Shown here one piece after another: positions 54,052 through 63,561 of a stretch of DNA of 64,000 bases. The stretch's first letter is position 1. Every line of letters starts with the position of its first letter. The notes beneath the pieces were generated by a model that saw only the letters and a list, made by a program, of their open reading frames with translations, searched no databases and was not told the origin of the DNA. The position numbers and the translations under genes are program-made. The DNA is from Knoellia flava TL1. GTDB lineage: Bacteria > Actinomycetota > Actinomycetes > Actinomycetales > Dermatophilaceae. The stretch lies in the NCBI RefSeq assembly GCF_000768675.1, contig NZ_AVPI01000021.1:1-64000 (forward strand). Reading direction: 5' to 3'.

Positions 54052-54852
54052 CTAGGAGATGTCCTGCCGGACGGTCCGCCACGTGCCGAAGGCGCTGAGC
54101 GCCGCGGCGTAGGCCGTGAGCACGAGGGCCGCGGCCCACCAGCTGAGCGGCTGGGCCGCGTCGGGGCCGTTCTGGGTGACGCCGTCGACCATGGCGTTGG
54201 TCGCCTGGCTCGGGAAGTAGGGGACGACCCCCTTGAGCGCGTCGACGAAGGAGAGCCCGAGGCCGAGCAGCGGCTCGACGATCCACGCGACACCGACGCC
54301 GACGAGGATCGCCGCGACCTGGTTGGGGATGAGGATGCCGACGCCGAGCCCGATGAGCGCCCAGAGTCCGAGCGCGAGCAGGCTCAGCGCCAGCGTGCGC
54401 ACGACCGAGCCGGAGGGGAAGGGGTCGATGTCGCGCAGCGACAGGACGATCGCCCCGACCGACACCGAACCGAGCAGGCTGACGAGGCCGTAGGCGGCGC
54501 CGATGCCGAGCAGCGCGACGATCTTGGCGCCCATCGCCTGGACGCGCCTCGGTGTCGAGAGCAGGGTCGAGCTGATGGTCTTGTGCCTGTACTCGGCGCC
54601 GATCTGGAGGATGCCCACGGTGAGGAGGAGCAGGTAGCCGACACTGAGCCCGGCCGTGTAGACGGAGTTGACGATCTGGGTGTCACTGCCCTGGATTCCG
54701 GTGGCGCCGGAGGCCATCGCCTCCTCGGAGGTGAAGGCCCAGCCGAAGAAGCCGGCGAAGAGGGCGCCGGCGACGAAGATGCCGATGGCCATGCCCCACC
54801 AGAGGCGGGTCGTGAAGAACTTGAGGAACTCGGACTTGATGGCGGCGCCCAT
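54052..54852 (-). CDS. ABC-2 type exporter permease
   Basis: 266 aa with six predicted membrane helices (for example WWGMAIGIFVAGALFAGFFGWAF and SVGYLLLLTVGILQIGAEYRHKT). The latter Y/R-H-K-T segment is typical of ABC-2 permeases. ATG 54852 overlaps the ATPase stop (TGATG); GTG 54855 is possible. Substrate unknown. Confidence 0.88.
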   Translation of the reverse strand: MGAAIKSEFLKFFTTRLWWGMAIGIFVAGALFAGFFGWAFTSEEAMASGATGIQGSDTQIVNSVYTAGLSVGYLLLLTVGILQIGAEYRHKTISSTLLSTPRRVQAMGAKIVALLGIGAAYGLVSLLGSVSVGAIVLSLRDIDPFPSGSVVRTLALSLLALGLWALIGLGVGILIPNQVAAILVGVGVAWIVEPLLGLGLSFVDALKGVVPYFPSQATNAMVDGVTQNGPDAAQPLSWWAAALVLTAYAAALSAFGTWRTVRQDIS

Positions 54853-55829
54853 CACTCGTTCGCCCCTTCCTGGCCGGAGACGGCATCGGCCTCGACCGGC
54901 GTCGCGCCGGCGCCGAGGTTGCGGTTGGTGCCCTCGGTGAGCTCGAAGTAGAGCGCCTCGAGGTCGGCCCTGCGGGGGCGGAGCTCCCAGATGGGGAGTC
55001 CGGCGCGCAGCGCGACGTCGCCGACGAGCCGCATGTCGGTCGTCTCGGCGACGAGCTCGCCGTCACGGCCCGGGGTGCTCGTGACGTCGGCGACACGCAG
55101 GGCGCCCGCGAGCTGGTCGGCGTCCGACGTGCGCACGATCGTCGACGGCGCACCGCGCAGCTGCGCCATGGGACCGGAGCGGACGAGCCGTCCGTTGGCG
55201 ATGATGACGACGTCGTCGACGGTCTGCTCGACCTCCTGGAGGAGGTGGCTCGACACGAGGATGGTCTTGCCCTGGCTGCTGAGGTGGCGCAGGAAGCCGC
55301 GCAGCCAGCGGATGCCCTCGGGGTCGAGGCCGTTGGACGGCTCGTCGAGGATGAGGACGCGCGGGTCGCCGAGCAGGGCTGCGGCGAGGCCGAGGCGCTG
55401 GCGCATGCCCATGGAGTACTCACCGGCGCGCTTGCGTGCGGCCGCGGGGATGCCGGTGAGCTCGAGGAGCTCGTCGACCCGGCTCATCGGCAGGCCGCCG
55501 GCTGCGGCAAGCACGCGCAGGTGGTCGCGCCCGCTGCGGCCGGGGTGGAAGTTCGTCGCCTCGAGGGCGGAGCCGACCATCGACTGGGGGTGGTCGAGGT
55601 CGCGGTAGTCGCGCCCGTCGATCGTCGCGGTCCCCGAGGTGGCGTGGACGAGCCCGAGCAGCATGCGCAGGGTCGTCGTCTTGCCGGCGCCGTTGGGGCC
55701 GAGGAAGCCGGTGATCCGGCCCGGCTCGACGGTGAAGGAGAGGCGGTCGACGGCGGTGAAGGAGCCGAAGGTCTTGGTGAGGTCCCGCACCTCGATGGGC
55801 GCGCCCTGCGGCGTCGCGGCCGTGCTCAT
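54852..55829 (-). CDS. ABC exporter ATP-binding protein
   Basis: 325 aa. Walker A GPNGAGKTTT, signature YSMGMRQRLGLAAAL, Walker B VLILDEPSNGLDPEG, H-loop SSHLLQEVEQ. The C-terminal ~90 residues form the DUF4162-like extension usual for exporters. Coupled to the permease gene. Confidence 0.9.
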   Translation of the reverse strand: MSTAATPQGAPIEVRDLTKTFGSFTAVDRLSFTVEPGRITGFLGPNGAGKTTTLRMLLGLVHATSGTATIDGRDYRDLDHPQSMVGSALEATNFHPGRSGRDHLRVLAAAGGLPMSRVDELLELTGIPAAARKRAGEYSMGMRQRLGLAAALLGDPRVLILDEPSNGLDPEGIRWLRGFLRHLSSQGKTILVSSHLLQEVEQTVDDVVIIANGRLVRSGPMAQLRGAPSTIVRTSDADQLAGALRVADVTSTPGRDGELVAETTDMRLVGDVALRAGLPIWELRPRRADLEALYFELTEGTNRNLGAGATPVEADAVSGQEGANE

Positions 55830-55993
55830 CGAGATCCACCCCCCGTGGTCAGGTGTGTGGCCATGCCCGAAGTCTTCCAGCCCCACCCGACGGGAGGGTC
55901 AACCGCACGGTGGAGTCGGCGTCCCTCCGGAGGATGACTCGCGTCGCCGCGGGTCGCCGGCGCGCGTCCGGCCCTGCCTAGGATGACTGCACT

Positions 55994-57334
55994 ATGACCG
56001 AGTGGTTGCTCGTCCTCGCCGGCGTCGCGCTGACCCTGGGGACCGCCCTGTTCGTCGCCGCCGAGTTCGCCCTCGTCGCCCTGGACCGGCCGTCGGTCGA
56101 GAAGGCCGTCGAGCGCGGGGACGGTCGGGCGCGCACGGTGCTCACCTCGCTGCGCCGCCTGTCCACCCAGCTCTCGGCGTCGCAGGTCGGCATCACGCTG
56201 ACGACGCTGGTCCTCGGCTTCCTCGCCAACCCCTCGATCGGTGCGCTGCTGCGCGGTCCGCTCGAGTCATCAGGTCTCGGTGAGCCGCTCGCCGCCCGCG
56301 TCGCCTCGGTGCTCGCGATGGTCGTCGCGACGGTCTTCTCGATGATCGTCGGCGAGATGGTGCCCAAGACCCTGGCGATCTCGACGCCGCTGTCGACGGC
56401 CAAGCTCGTGGCCACGCCGGTCCGGTGGTTCGCCCTGGCCTTCGCGCCCATGATCGCCGTCCTCAACGGCACCGCCAACGCCGCGCTCCGCGCGCTCGGT
56501 GTCGAGCCGCAGGAGGAGCTCTCCGCCGCGCGCAGCCCGGCTGAGCTCGCCTCGCTCGTCCGGACGTCGGCCGAGGCCGGGACGCTCGACGTCGGGACCG
56601 CCCGGCTCGTCACGGCCTCACTCGGCTTCGGCGCCCAGACCGCCGCCGACGTCATGACCCCGCGCTCGCGGGCCACCGCGATCGACCGGTCGGCCTCGGC
56701 CCGTGAGTGCGTCGAGCTCGCCCGCCAGACCGGGCACTCCCGCTTCCCGGTCATCGACGACGATTGGGACGACGTCGACGGGGTCGTCCACGTCAAGAAG
56801 GCGATCGCCGTGCCGCACGACCGCCGTGACGACGTGCCGGTGTCGGCGCTCATGACCCCGCCGCTCGTCGTCCCCGAGACGATCCGCCTCGACCCACTGC
56901 TCATCCACCTGCGGGACAGCGGCCAGCAGTTCGCCATCGTCGTCGACGAGTACGGCGGCACGTCCGGTGTCGTCACCCTCGAGGACCTCGTCGAGGAGAT
57001 CGTCGGCGAGGTGTCCGACGAGCACGACCGCAGCCAGACCACGGGCCGACGGATGACCGACGGCTCGTGGAGCGTGCCGGGCCTGTGGCGCCCCGACGAG
57101 GTCAAGAGGCGCACCGGGATCGACATCCCCGAGGGGCCGGCATACGAGACCGTCGCCGGCTTCGTCATGTCGGAGCTGGGACGCGTGCCGGCCGTCGGTG
57201 AGGTTGTCGAGCTGCCCGGATGGCGGATCACCGTCGTCGACATGGAGGCCAGGCGGGTCGACCGGCTCCGGTTCACGCCCGTCGAGGAGCCCGCCGCAGA
57301 CGTGGAGCACGACGATGAAGGGGCGCCCGCATGA
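55994..57334 (+). CDS. CNNM/CorC-HlyC family transporter-associated protein 1
   Basis: 446 aa. DUF21/CNNM membrane domain (three to four helices, with IVGEMVPKTLAIS), a CBS pair (DVMTPRSRATAI... and FAIVVDEYGGTSGVVTLEDLVEEIVGE), then a CorC_HlyC domain. The family is linked to magnesium/cobalt efflux. TAGGAT sits nine bases before the ATG. The stop overlaps the next gene. Confidence 0.9.
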   Translation: MTEWLLVLAGVALTLGTALFVAAEFALVALDRPSVEKAVERGDGRARTVLTSLRRLSTQLSASQVGITLTTLVLGFLANPSIGALLRGPLESSGLGEPLAARVASVLAMVVATVFSMIVGEMVPKTLAISTPLSTAKLVATPVRWFALAFAPMIAVLNGTANAALRALGVEPQEELSAARSPAELASLVRTSAEAGTLDVGTARLVTASLGFGAQTAADVMTPRSRATAIDRSASARECVELARQTGHSRFPVIDDDWDDVDGVVHVKKAIAVPHDRRDDVPVSALMTPPLVVPETIRLDPLLIHLRDSGQQFAIVVDEYGGTSGVVTLEDLVEEIVGEVSDEHDRSQTTGRRMTDGSWSVPGLWRPDEVKRRTGIDIPEGPAYETVAGFVMSELGRVPAVGEVVELPGWRITVVDMEARRVDRLRFTPVEEPAADVEHDDEGAPA

Positions 57335-58368
57335 GCGCCGGCACCATCCTCGTCACGGTCGTCCTGCTCCTCGCCAACGCCTTCTTCGTCGGAGCCGAGT
57401 TCGCGGCCATGTCCGCCCGACGCAGCCAGCTCGAGCCGCTGGCCGAGGAGGGGAGCCGGGGGGCTCGCGCGGCGCTGGACGCGATGTCCCGCACCGGGAT
57501 CCTGCTCGCGACGGCACAGCTCGGGATCACCGTCTGCTCGGTCCTCCTCGGCGCCGTGTCCGAGGCCGCGCTGCACCATGCCCTCGTCGGGCCGGTCGAG
57601 GCGCTCGGTGCGCCCGAGGCGTTGGCCGACGTCCTCGCGCTCGTCATCGCGCTGCTCGTCGTCGTGTTCCTCCACGTCGTCGTCGGCGAGATGATCCCCA
57701 AGAACATCTCGATCGCCACCCCGGAGCGGGCGGCGATCGCCCTCGTGCCGGCGCTCGTCGTCGTCTCGCGGGTCGTCAGGCCGGTCATCTCCGCCATGGA
57801 CTGGGTGTCGAAGCTCCTCGTGCGTGCCCTGGGCGTCGACCCCAAGGACGAGCTCGCCTCCGCGTTCACCGCCGAGGAGGTCGCGCAGATCGTCTCCGAG
57901 TCGCACAAGGAGGGCCTGGTCGAGCCCGAGCAGTACGGCCTTCTCGGCGCCGCCCTCGAGTTCAGCGACAAGGACGCGCGAGACGTCGGCGTCCCGGTGG
58001 GGGAGCTCGTCACGATCGGGCTAGAGACCACGCCCGACGACATCGAGCGGCTCGTCGCCCGGCACGGGTTCTCGCGCTACCCGATCGCGGACCGCGACGG
58101 CACCCTCACCGGCTACCTGCACCTCAAGGACGTCCTCTTCGCCGACGAGGAGGAGCGGCTCCAGCCGGTGCCCGCCAAGCGCGTGCGGCGGATGGCCAAC
58201 GTCCGCCGGGACGATGAGGTCGAGTCGGTGCTCGCGACGATGCAGCGCACCGGGTCGCACCTCGCGCGGGTCGTCGCCGACGACGGAGAGGTGCTCGGCG
58301 TCGTCTTCCTCGAGGACGTCATCGAAGAGCTCGTCGGAGAGGTCACCGACTCCAGCCAGCGCGGCTGA
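57331..58368 (+). CDS. CNNM/CorC-HlyC family protein 2
   Basis: 345 aa paralogue of the preceding protein: CNNM domain (VVGEMIPKNISIATPE) and CBS pair ending GVVFLEDVIEELVGEVTD, without the CorC_HlyC C-terminal domain. ATG 57331 overlaps the upstream stop (ATGA). The pair is a common actinobacterial arrangement. Confidence 0.9.
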   Translation: MSAGTILVTVVLLLANAFFVGAEFAAMSARRSQLEPLAEEGSRGARAALDAMSRTGILLATAQLGITVCSVLLGAVSEAALHHALVGPVEALGAPEALADVLALVIALLVVVFLHVVVGEMIPKNISIATPERAAIALVPALVVVSRVVRPVISAMDWVSKLLVRALGVDPKDELASAFTAEEVAQIVSESHKEGLVEPEQYGLLGAALEFSDKDARDVGVPVGELVTIGLETTPDDIERLVARHGFSRYPIADRDGTLTGYLHLKDVLFADEEERLQPVPAKRVRRMANVRRDDEVESVLATMQRTGSHLARVVADDGEVLGVVFLEDVIEELVGEVTDSSQRG

Positions 58369-58426
58369 CCCCCGCCGGCGCTCTCACTCCGGTCGAGCGC
58401 CTGGTGCTTCTGCCGTGGGCAGTGAA

Positions 58427-58472
58427 GACGAGAGACCCGGAACGCGCTTCCGCGCAATCCAGGTCTCTCGTC
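58427..58472. terminator. Stem-loop between CNNM gene and tRNA-Arg
   Basis: GACGAGAGACC (58427-58437) pairs with GGTCTCTCGTC (58462-58472), with an inner GCGC...GCGC stem. It is 5 bp from the 3' end of the minus-strand tRNA and about 60 bp after the plus-strand stop. Confidence 0.8.
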
Positions 58473-58476
58473 TCGA

Positions 58477-58551
58477 TGGTGCCCCCGGCAGGATTCGAAC
58501 CTGCGCTCCCGCCTCCGGAGGGCGGTGCTCTATCCCCTGAGCTACGGGGGC
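58477..58551 (-). tRNA. tRNA-Arg (CCG)
   Basis: 75 nt with encoded CCA. Acceptor GCCCCCG/CGGGGGC, D-arm GCTC-AGGGGATA-GAGC, anticodon stem CCGCC/GGCGG around CTCCGGA (anticodon CCG, reading CGG), T-arm GCAGG-TTCGAAT-CCTGC. Confidence 0.97.
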
Positions 58552-58625
58552 TCACGGTGTCCGAATGATGACGATTCGGCCCGTTACGGGACGCTCAGGG
58601 AGGGTAGCAGCCTAGAGTTCCGTTC

Positions 58626-59060
58626 ATGGAATCAGGGCCGTCCACGGTGGCAGTCACGCCGCCTCCCCTGGTCCTCGTGTGCGACGACATCGAGCCGATC
58701 CGCGACATCATCCGGATCAACCTCGAGCTCGAGGGTTTCGACGTCCTCGAGGCCGTCGACGGGCACGAGGCGATGAGCCAGCTCATCGACCCCTCGGCTC
58801 GCGTGCCCGACGTCATCCTGCTCGACGCGCAGACCCCGCGGCGCGACGGCTGGTGGGCCATCGCCGCCATCAGGTCGCACCCGCGCCTCGTCGACGTGCC
58901 GACGATCCTCGTCACCGCCTCGACCTCGGCCCACGACCGCAGCGAGGCCGCGCTCGCGGGCTTCGACGCGTTCGTCGCCAAGCCCTTCGACCCGGTGGAG
59001 CTCGTCGAGGTCGTCTCACGGCTCGCGGCCCACGGACGGCCCCCCGAACCGGCCCAATAG
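58626..59060 (+). CDS. Single-domain response regulator receiver
   Basis: 144 aa, receiver domain only: acidic pair CDDIEP, phospho-acceptor Asp in VILLDAQTPRRDGWW, Thr/Ser in ILVTAS and conserved Lys in FVAKPFDP. There is no output domain and no adjacent kinase, so it would act by protein contact. TAGAGT is seven bases before the ATG. Its TAG stop is the first half of the argS -10. Confidence 0.85.
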   Translation: MESGPSTVAVTPPPLVLVCDDIEPIRDIIRINLELEGFDVLEAVDGHEAMSQLIDPSARVPDVILLDAQTPRRDGWWAIAAIRSHPRLVDVPTILVTASTSAHDRSEAALAGFDAFVAKPFDPVELVEVVSRLAAHGRPPEPAQ

Positions 59061-59069
59061 ACTTCGCGG

Positions 59070-60716
59070 GTGACTCCCGAAGAACTCTCGTCCGCGATCC
59101 GGGCTGCCCTCGTCGAGGCCGTGGCCGCCGGTGACCTCGCCGCCGACGTCCCCGCGGAGGTGCGCGTCGAGCGACCGCGCAACCGGGACCACGGCGACTG
59201 GTCGACCAACATCGCGCTCCAGCTGGCGAAGGCGGCCGGTATGCCGCCCCGCGACCTCGCGACCTCCCTCGCCACCCGCCTCGGGCAGGTCGAGGGCATC
59301 GCGTCGGTCGACGTCGCGGGCCCGGGGTTCCTCAACATCGCGCTCGACACCGCGAGCGCCGGCGAGCTGGCGCGGAGCATCGTCGAGAGCGGGACGGCAT
59401 ACGGGCACAACGACTCGGAGGCCGGCCACACGATCAACCTCGAGTTCATCTCGGCCAACCCCACCGGTCCGCTGCACATCGGTCACACACGGTGGGCGGC
59501 GCTCGGCGACTCGATGCGCCGGCTGCTCTCGGCGTCCGGCGCCGACGTCACCGCCGAGTACTACATCAACGACGCCGGTGCGCAGATGGACAAGTTCGCA
59601 CTGAGCGTCCTCGCCGCGGCCAAGGGGGAGCCCACGCCCGAGGGTGGCTACCCGGGCGCCTACATCGGCGACCTCGCCAAGGTGGTCGTGGAGCAGCGGC
59701 CCGACGTCACCGAGCTCCCCGAGGACGAGGCGGTCGCCGTCGTGCGTCCCCTGGCCTACCGGGCGCAGCTCGACGAGATCCGCTCGACGCTCGAGCGGTT
59801 CGGCGTCTTCTTCGACGTGTGGTTCTCCGAGAACGAGCTGCACGAGGGCGGCGCCGTCGAGAAGGCGGTCGAGCGGCTGCGCGAGCAGGGCCACGTCTTC
59901 GACGAGGGCGGTGCGGTGTGGCTGCGGACGACCGACTTCACCGACGACAAGGACCGGGTGCTCATCCGGGCCAACGGCGAGCCGACCTACTTCGCCGCCG
60001 ACGCCGCCTACTACCTCAGCAAGAAGGACCGGGGCTTCACCGAGAAGATCTACCTCCTCGGCGCCGACCACCACGGCTACATCAACCGGCTCAAGGCGAT
60101 CGCGTCCGCCGCCGGCGACGACGCCGAGGTCAACATCGACGTCCGCATCGGCCAGCTCGTCAACCTCAACGGCGCGAAGCTGTCGAAGCGGGCCGGCAAC
60201 ATCATCGAGCTCAACGACCTTCTCGACTGGATCGGCAGCGACGCCGTCCGCTACTCGCTCGCTCGCTACCCGGCCGACAGCCCGCTCTCGCTCGACGGCG
60301 AGGACCTGCGCAAGCAGACCAACGACAACCCGGTCTTCTATGTCCAGTACGCCCACGCCCGCACCGCCAACGTCGCACGGCTCGCGGGCGAGGACGGCGT
60401 GCGCCGCGAGGACGGCTTCGACCCGTCGCTGCTCGCCGACGCCACCGAGGCGACCCTCCTCGCGACCCTCGGCGACTTCCCGCGCGTCGTTGCCCAGGCC
60501 GCGCACCTGCGCGAGCCCCACCGCGTCGCCCGCTACCTCGAGGACCTCGCCGGCCGCTACCACAAGTGGTACGACACCTGCCGGGTCCGGCCGATGAACG
60601 CCGAGGAGGAGGTCACCGACCTTCACCGCACCCGCCTGTGGCTCAACGACGCCACCCGGCAGGTGCTCGCCAACGGCCTCGACCTGCTCGGCGTCAGCGC
60701 GCCCGAGCGCATGTGA
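59070..60716 (+). CDS. argS: Arginyl-tRNA synthetase
   Basis: 548 aa class I synthetase. HIGH at residues 136-139 (GPLHIGHTRW), KLSKR at ~370-374 for KMSKS, C-terminal DALR domain (YAHARTANVARLAG). The GTG at 59070 has TAGACT (59058-59063) six bases upstream and no Shine-Dalgarno, so the mRNA is probably leaderless. It heads an argS-lysA-hom-thrC cluster. Confidence 0.95.
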   Translation: MTPEELSSAIRAALVEAVAAGDLAADVPAEVRVERPRNRDHGDWSTNIALQLAKAAGMPPRDLATSLATRLGQVEGIASVDVAGPGFLNIALDTASAGELARSIVESGTAYGHNDSEAGHTINLEFISANPTGPLHIGHTRWAALGDSMRRLLSASGADVTAEYYINDAGAQMDKFALSVLAAAKGEPTPEGGYPGAYIGDLAKVVVEQRPDVTELPEDEAVAVVRPLAYRAQLDEIRSTLERFGVFFDVWFSENELHEGGAVEKAVERLREQGHVFDEGGAVWLRTTDFTDDKDRVLIRANGEPTYFAADAAYYLSKKDRGFTEKIYLLGADHHGYINRLKAIASAAGDDAEVNIDVRIGQLVNLNGAKLSKRAGNIIELNDLLDWIGSDAVRYSLARYPADSPLSLDGEDLRKQTNDNPVFYVQYAHARTANVARLAGEDGVRREDGFDPSLLADATEATLLATLGDFPRVVAQAAHLREPHRVARYLEDLAGRYHKWYDTCRVRPMNAEEEVTDLHRTRLWLNDATRQVLANGLDLLGVSAPERM

Positions 60717-60727
60717 GGTCCTGACCG

Positions 60728-62167
60728 ATGCGTTCGCACGAGGCCGGCGCGCTCCACGCCGAGGGCTACGGCGGTCCGCCCCTCTACCTGCCCTACCCCG
60801 ACGACGTCATGGCGCTGCTCCCGCAGCTCTGGCCGGACTCGGTCACGCGCGACGCCGAGGGCCGGATCGAGGTGGCCGGGCTCGACGTCGTGAGCATCGC
60901 GCGCGAGTTCGGCACGGCGGCATACGTCATCGACGAGGACGACTTCCGCCGGCGGGCGAGGGCCTTCCGCGACGAGTTCGCGGCGCCCTTCGGCCCGGTG
61001 TGCGGCGGCGCCGACGTCTACTACGCCGGCAAGGCCTTCCTCTGCACGGCGGTCGCGCGCTGGGTGGCCGAGGAGGGTCTCTCCCTCGACGTGTGCAGCG
61101 GCGGCGAGCTGGCCGTCGCGAGGCGGGCCGGATTCCCGGCCGAGCGGATCGGGTTCCACGGCAACAACAAGTCGCTCGACGAGATCCGCGCGGCCCTCGA
61201 CTACGGCGTCGGGCGCATCGTCGTCGACAGCTTCGTCGAGATCGAGCGGGTGGCCGAGATGGCCGCCGAGCTCGGTGTCGTCGCGCCGGTGATGATCCGC
61301 GCGACCGTCGGCGTCGAGGCCCACACCCACGAGTTCATCGCCACCGGCCACGAGGACCAGAAGTTCGGGTTCAGCCTTACCGGGGGACAGGCGCTCGAGG
61401 CGGCGCGGGCCGTCCTCGCGCACGACAGCCTCGACCTGCGCGGACTGCACTCGCACATCGGCAGCCAGATCTTCGACACCGGCGGCTTCGAGATGAGCGC
61501 CCGCCGGCTCATCGGCCTGCACTCGCGCATCGCCGACGAGCTCGGGCACCACAGTCCCGAGATCGACCTGGGTGGCGGCTTCGGCATGGCCTACACCTCC
61601 CAGCACACGCCGATGACCCCGGCCGAGCTCGGCGAGCAGCTCGCCGACATCGTCGGGCGCGAGTTCAAGGCGATCGGTGACGGCGACCTCTCGCAGGTCC
61701 CGAGGGTGTCGATCGAGCCCGGCCGCGCGATCGTGGGTCCGTCGACCTTCACCCTCTACGAGGTCGGCACGGTCAAGCAGGTCGAGCTCGGTGACTCCCA
61801 CACCCGCGCCTACGTCTCGGTCGACGGAGGCATGAGCGACAACGTCCGGCCGGCGCTCTACGAGGCCGACTACTCGTGCACGCTGGCCAACCGCAGCTCC
61901 GAGGCCGCGCCCATGCTGGCCCGGGTCGTCGGCAAGCACTGCGAGAGCGGCGACATCGTCGTCCAGGACGAGTGGCTCCCGGCCGACACCGGCCCGGGCG
62001 ACCTCATCGCCGTGCCCGGGACCGGTGCCTACTGCCGGGCCCTGTCGAGCCAGTACAACCACACCCCCCGCCCGCCCGTGCTCGCGGTCCGAGACGGTCG
62101 GGCGCGGGTCCTCGTCCGTCGTGAGACGATCGACGACCTGCTGGCCCTCGACGTGGGGAGCAGCTGA
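60728..62167 (+). CDS. lysA: Diaminopimelate decarboxylase
   Basis: 479 aa PLP enzyme. VYYAGKAFLC holds the PLP lysine, LRGLHSHIGSQIF and IDLGGGFGMAY follow, SIEPGRAIVG, then CESGDI and GAYCRALSSQYN near the C-terminus. It makes lysine from meso-DAP. Eleven bp separate it from argS. Confidence 0.95.
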   Translation: MRSHEAGALHAEGYGGPPLYLPYPDDVMALLPQLWPDSVTRDAEGRIEVAGLDVVSIAREFGTAAYVIDEDDFRRRARAFRDEFAAPFGPVCGGADVYYAGKAFLCTAVARWVAEEGLSLDVCSGGELAVARRAGFPAERIGFHGNNKSLDEIRAALDYGVGRIVVDSFVEIERVAEMAAELGVVAPVMIRATVGVEAHTHEFIATGHEDQKFGFSLTGGQALEAARAVLAHDSLDLRGLHSHIGSQIFDTGGFEMSARRLIGLHSRIADELGHHSPEIDLGGGFGMAYTSQHTPMTPAELGEQLADIVGREFKAIGDGDLSQVPRVSIEPGRAIVGPSTFTLYEVGTVKQVELGDSHTRAYVSVDGGMSDNVRPALYEADYSCTLANRSSEAAPMLARVVGKHCESGDIVVQDEWLPADTGPGDLIAVPGTGAYCRALSSQYNHTPRPPVLAVRDGRARVLVRRETIDDLLALDVGSS

Positions 62168-62234
62168 TGTCGCCGCTGTGCGACGTCGCTGCGACGTGGT
62201 CGAGCCCGTGACCACCGAGGAGAAGACCGCCGAG

Positions 62235-63560
62235 ATGGCAGCCACTGCCGACCTGCCCACCCTCAAGGTCGCCCTGCTCGGGTGCGGCGTCGTCGGGTCC
62301 GCGGTCGCGACGATGCTCGTCACGAACGCCGACGACCTCGCCGCGCGCGTGGGCGCCCGCCTCGACCTCATCGGCATCGCCGTCCGCCGCCCGGACCGCC
62401 GGCGACCCGACGTTCCCGTCGACCCCGCGCTCTTCACGTCGGACGCCGACACGCTCGTCCGCAGCGCCGACATCGTCGTCGAGGTCATCGGCGGCATCGA
62501 CCCGGCCCGCGGCCACATCCTCACGGCCATGGAGCACGGTGCCTCCGTCGTCACCGCCAACAAGGCGCTCCTGGCCGAGGACGGCCCGACGCTCTACGCC
62601 GCCGCTGCCGAGCACGGTGTCGACCTCTACTACGAGGCGGCCGTGGCCGGGGCGATCCCCATCGTCCGTCCGATGCGGGAGTCGCTCGTCGGCGACGACG
62701 TCGTGCGGGTCCTCGGCATCGTCAACGGCACGACGAACTTCGTCCTCGACAAGATGGACACGACCGGCGCCGGCTTCGCCGAGACCGTCGAGCAGGCGCA
62801 GGCGCTGGGCTACGCCGAGGCGGACCCGACCGCCGATGTCGAGGGCTTCGACGCGGCCGCCAAGGCGGCCATCCTCGCCTCCTTGGCCTTCCACACCCGG
62901 GTCGCGAGCGCCGACGTGCACCGCGAGGGGATCACCGAGGTGACGGCCGCCGACGTCCGGGCGGCCCGCGACATGGACGCCGTCGTCAAGCTCCTCGCCA
63001 TCTGCGAGCTGCAGCGCGACGCGTCGGGCACACCGAGTGGCGTCACGGTCAGGGTCCACCCCGCGATGATCGACCGGAGCCACCCGCTGGCGTCTGTGCG
63101 TGATGCCTACAACGCCGTCTTCGTCGAGGCCGCGGCCGCGGGCGAGCTCATGTTCTACGGCAAGGGTGCGGGCGGGGAGCCCACGTCGTCGGCCGTCCTC
63201 GGTGACGTCGTCGCCGTGGCCCGGCACCGACTCGCCGGCGGGCACGGTCCGACCGAGTCGGCCTACGCGGACCTCCCGGTCGTTCCGATGGGCCACGCCG
63301 AGACGAGGTACCACATCAGCCTGGCCGTGGCCGACCGTCCGGGCGTCCTCGCCCAGGTCGCGACCGCCTTCGCCGACCACGACGTCTCCATCGAGACCGT
63401 GCGTCAGCGGATCCTCGGGGAGGGGGACGACTCCCGGGCCCAGCTCGTCATCGTCACCCACCGCGCGCCCGACTCGGCGCTCGCGGCCACCGTCGAGGCG
63501 CTGGCCGGTCTCGACACCGTCGACGAGGTCGTCTCGTGGATGCGCGTGGAAGGAGCCTGA
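62235..63560 (+). CDS. hom: Homoserine dehydrogenase
   Basis: 441 aa. NAD(P)-binding [40 protein letters not shown] and [16 protein letters not shown] mark the catalytic domain. An ACT domain ([22 protein letters not shown]) closes the protein for threonine feedback. ATG 62235 behind GAGGAGAAG was chosen; GTG 62208 would add nine residues. Confidence 0.94.
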   Translation: MAATADLPTLKVALLGCGVVGSAVATMLVTNADDLAARVGARLDLIGIAVRRPDRRRPDVPVDPALFTSDADTLVRSADIVVEVIGGIDPARGHILTAMEHGASVVTANKALLAEDGPTLYAAAAEHGVDLYYEAAVAGAIPIVRPMRESLVGDDVVRVLGIVNGTTNFVLDKMDTTGAGFAETVEQAQALGYAEADPTADVEGFDAAAKAAILASLAFHTRVASADVHREGITEVTAADVRAARDMDAVVKLLAICELQRDASGTPSGVTVRVHPAMIDRSHPLASVRDAYNAVFVEAAAAGELMFYGKGAGGEPTSSAVLGDVVAVARHRLAGGHGPTESAYADLPVVPMGHAETRYHISLAVADRPGVLAQVATAFADHDVSIETVRQRILGEGDDSRAQLVIVTHRAPDSALAATVEALAGLDTVDEVVSWMRVEGA

Positions 63561-63561
63561 C

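Noticed and set aside
49859-54055. A 1398-codon open frame on the plus strand opposite kgd
   Set aside because: It is the antisense shadow of kgd caused by G/C-ending codons; its composition (V, L, E, G, R runs) matches no family and kgd is unambiguous.
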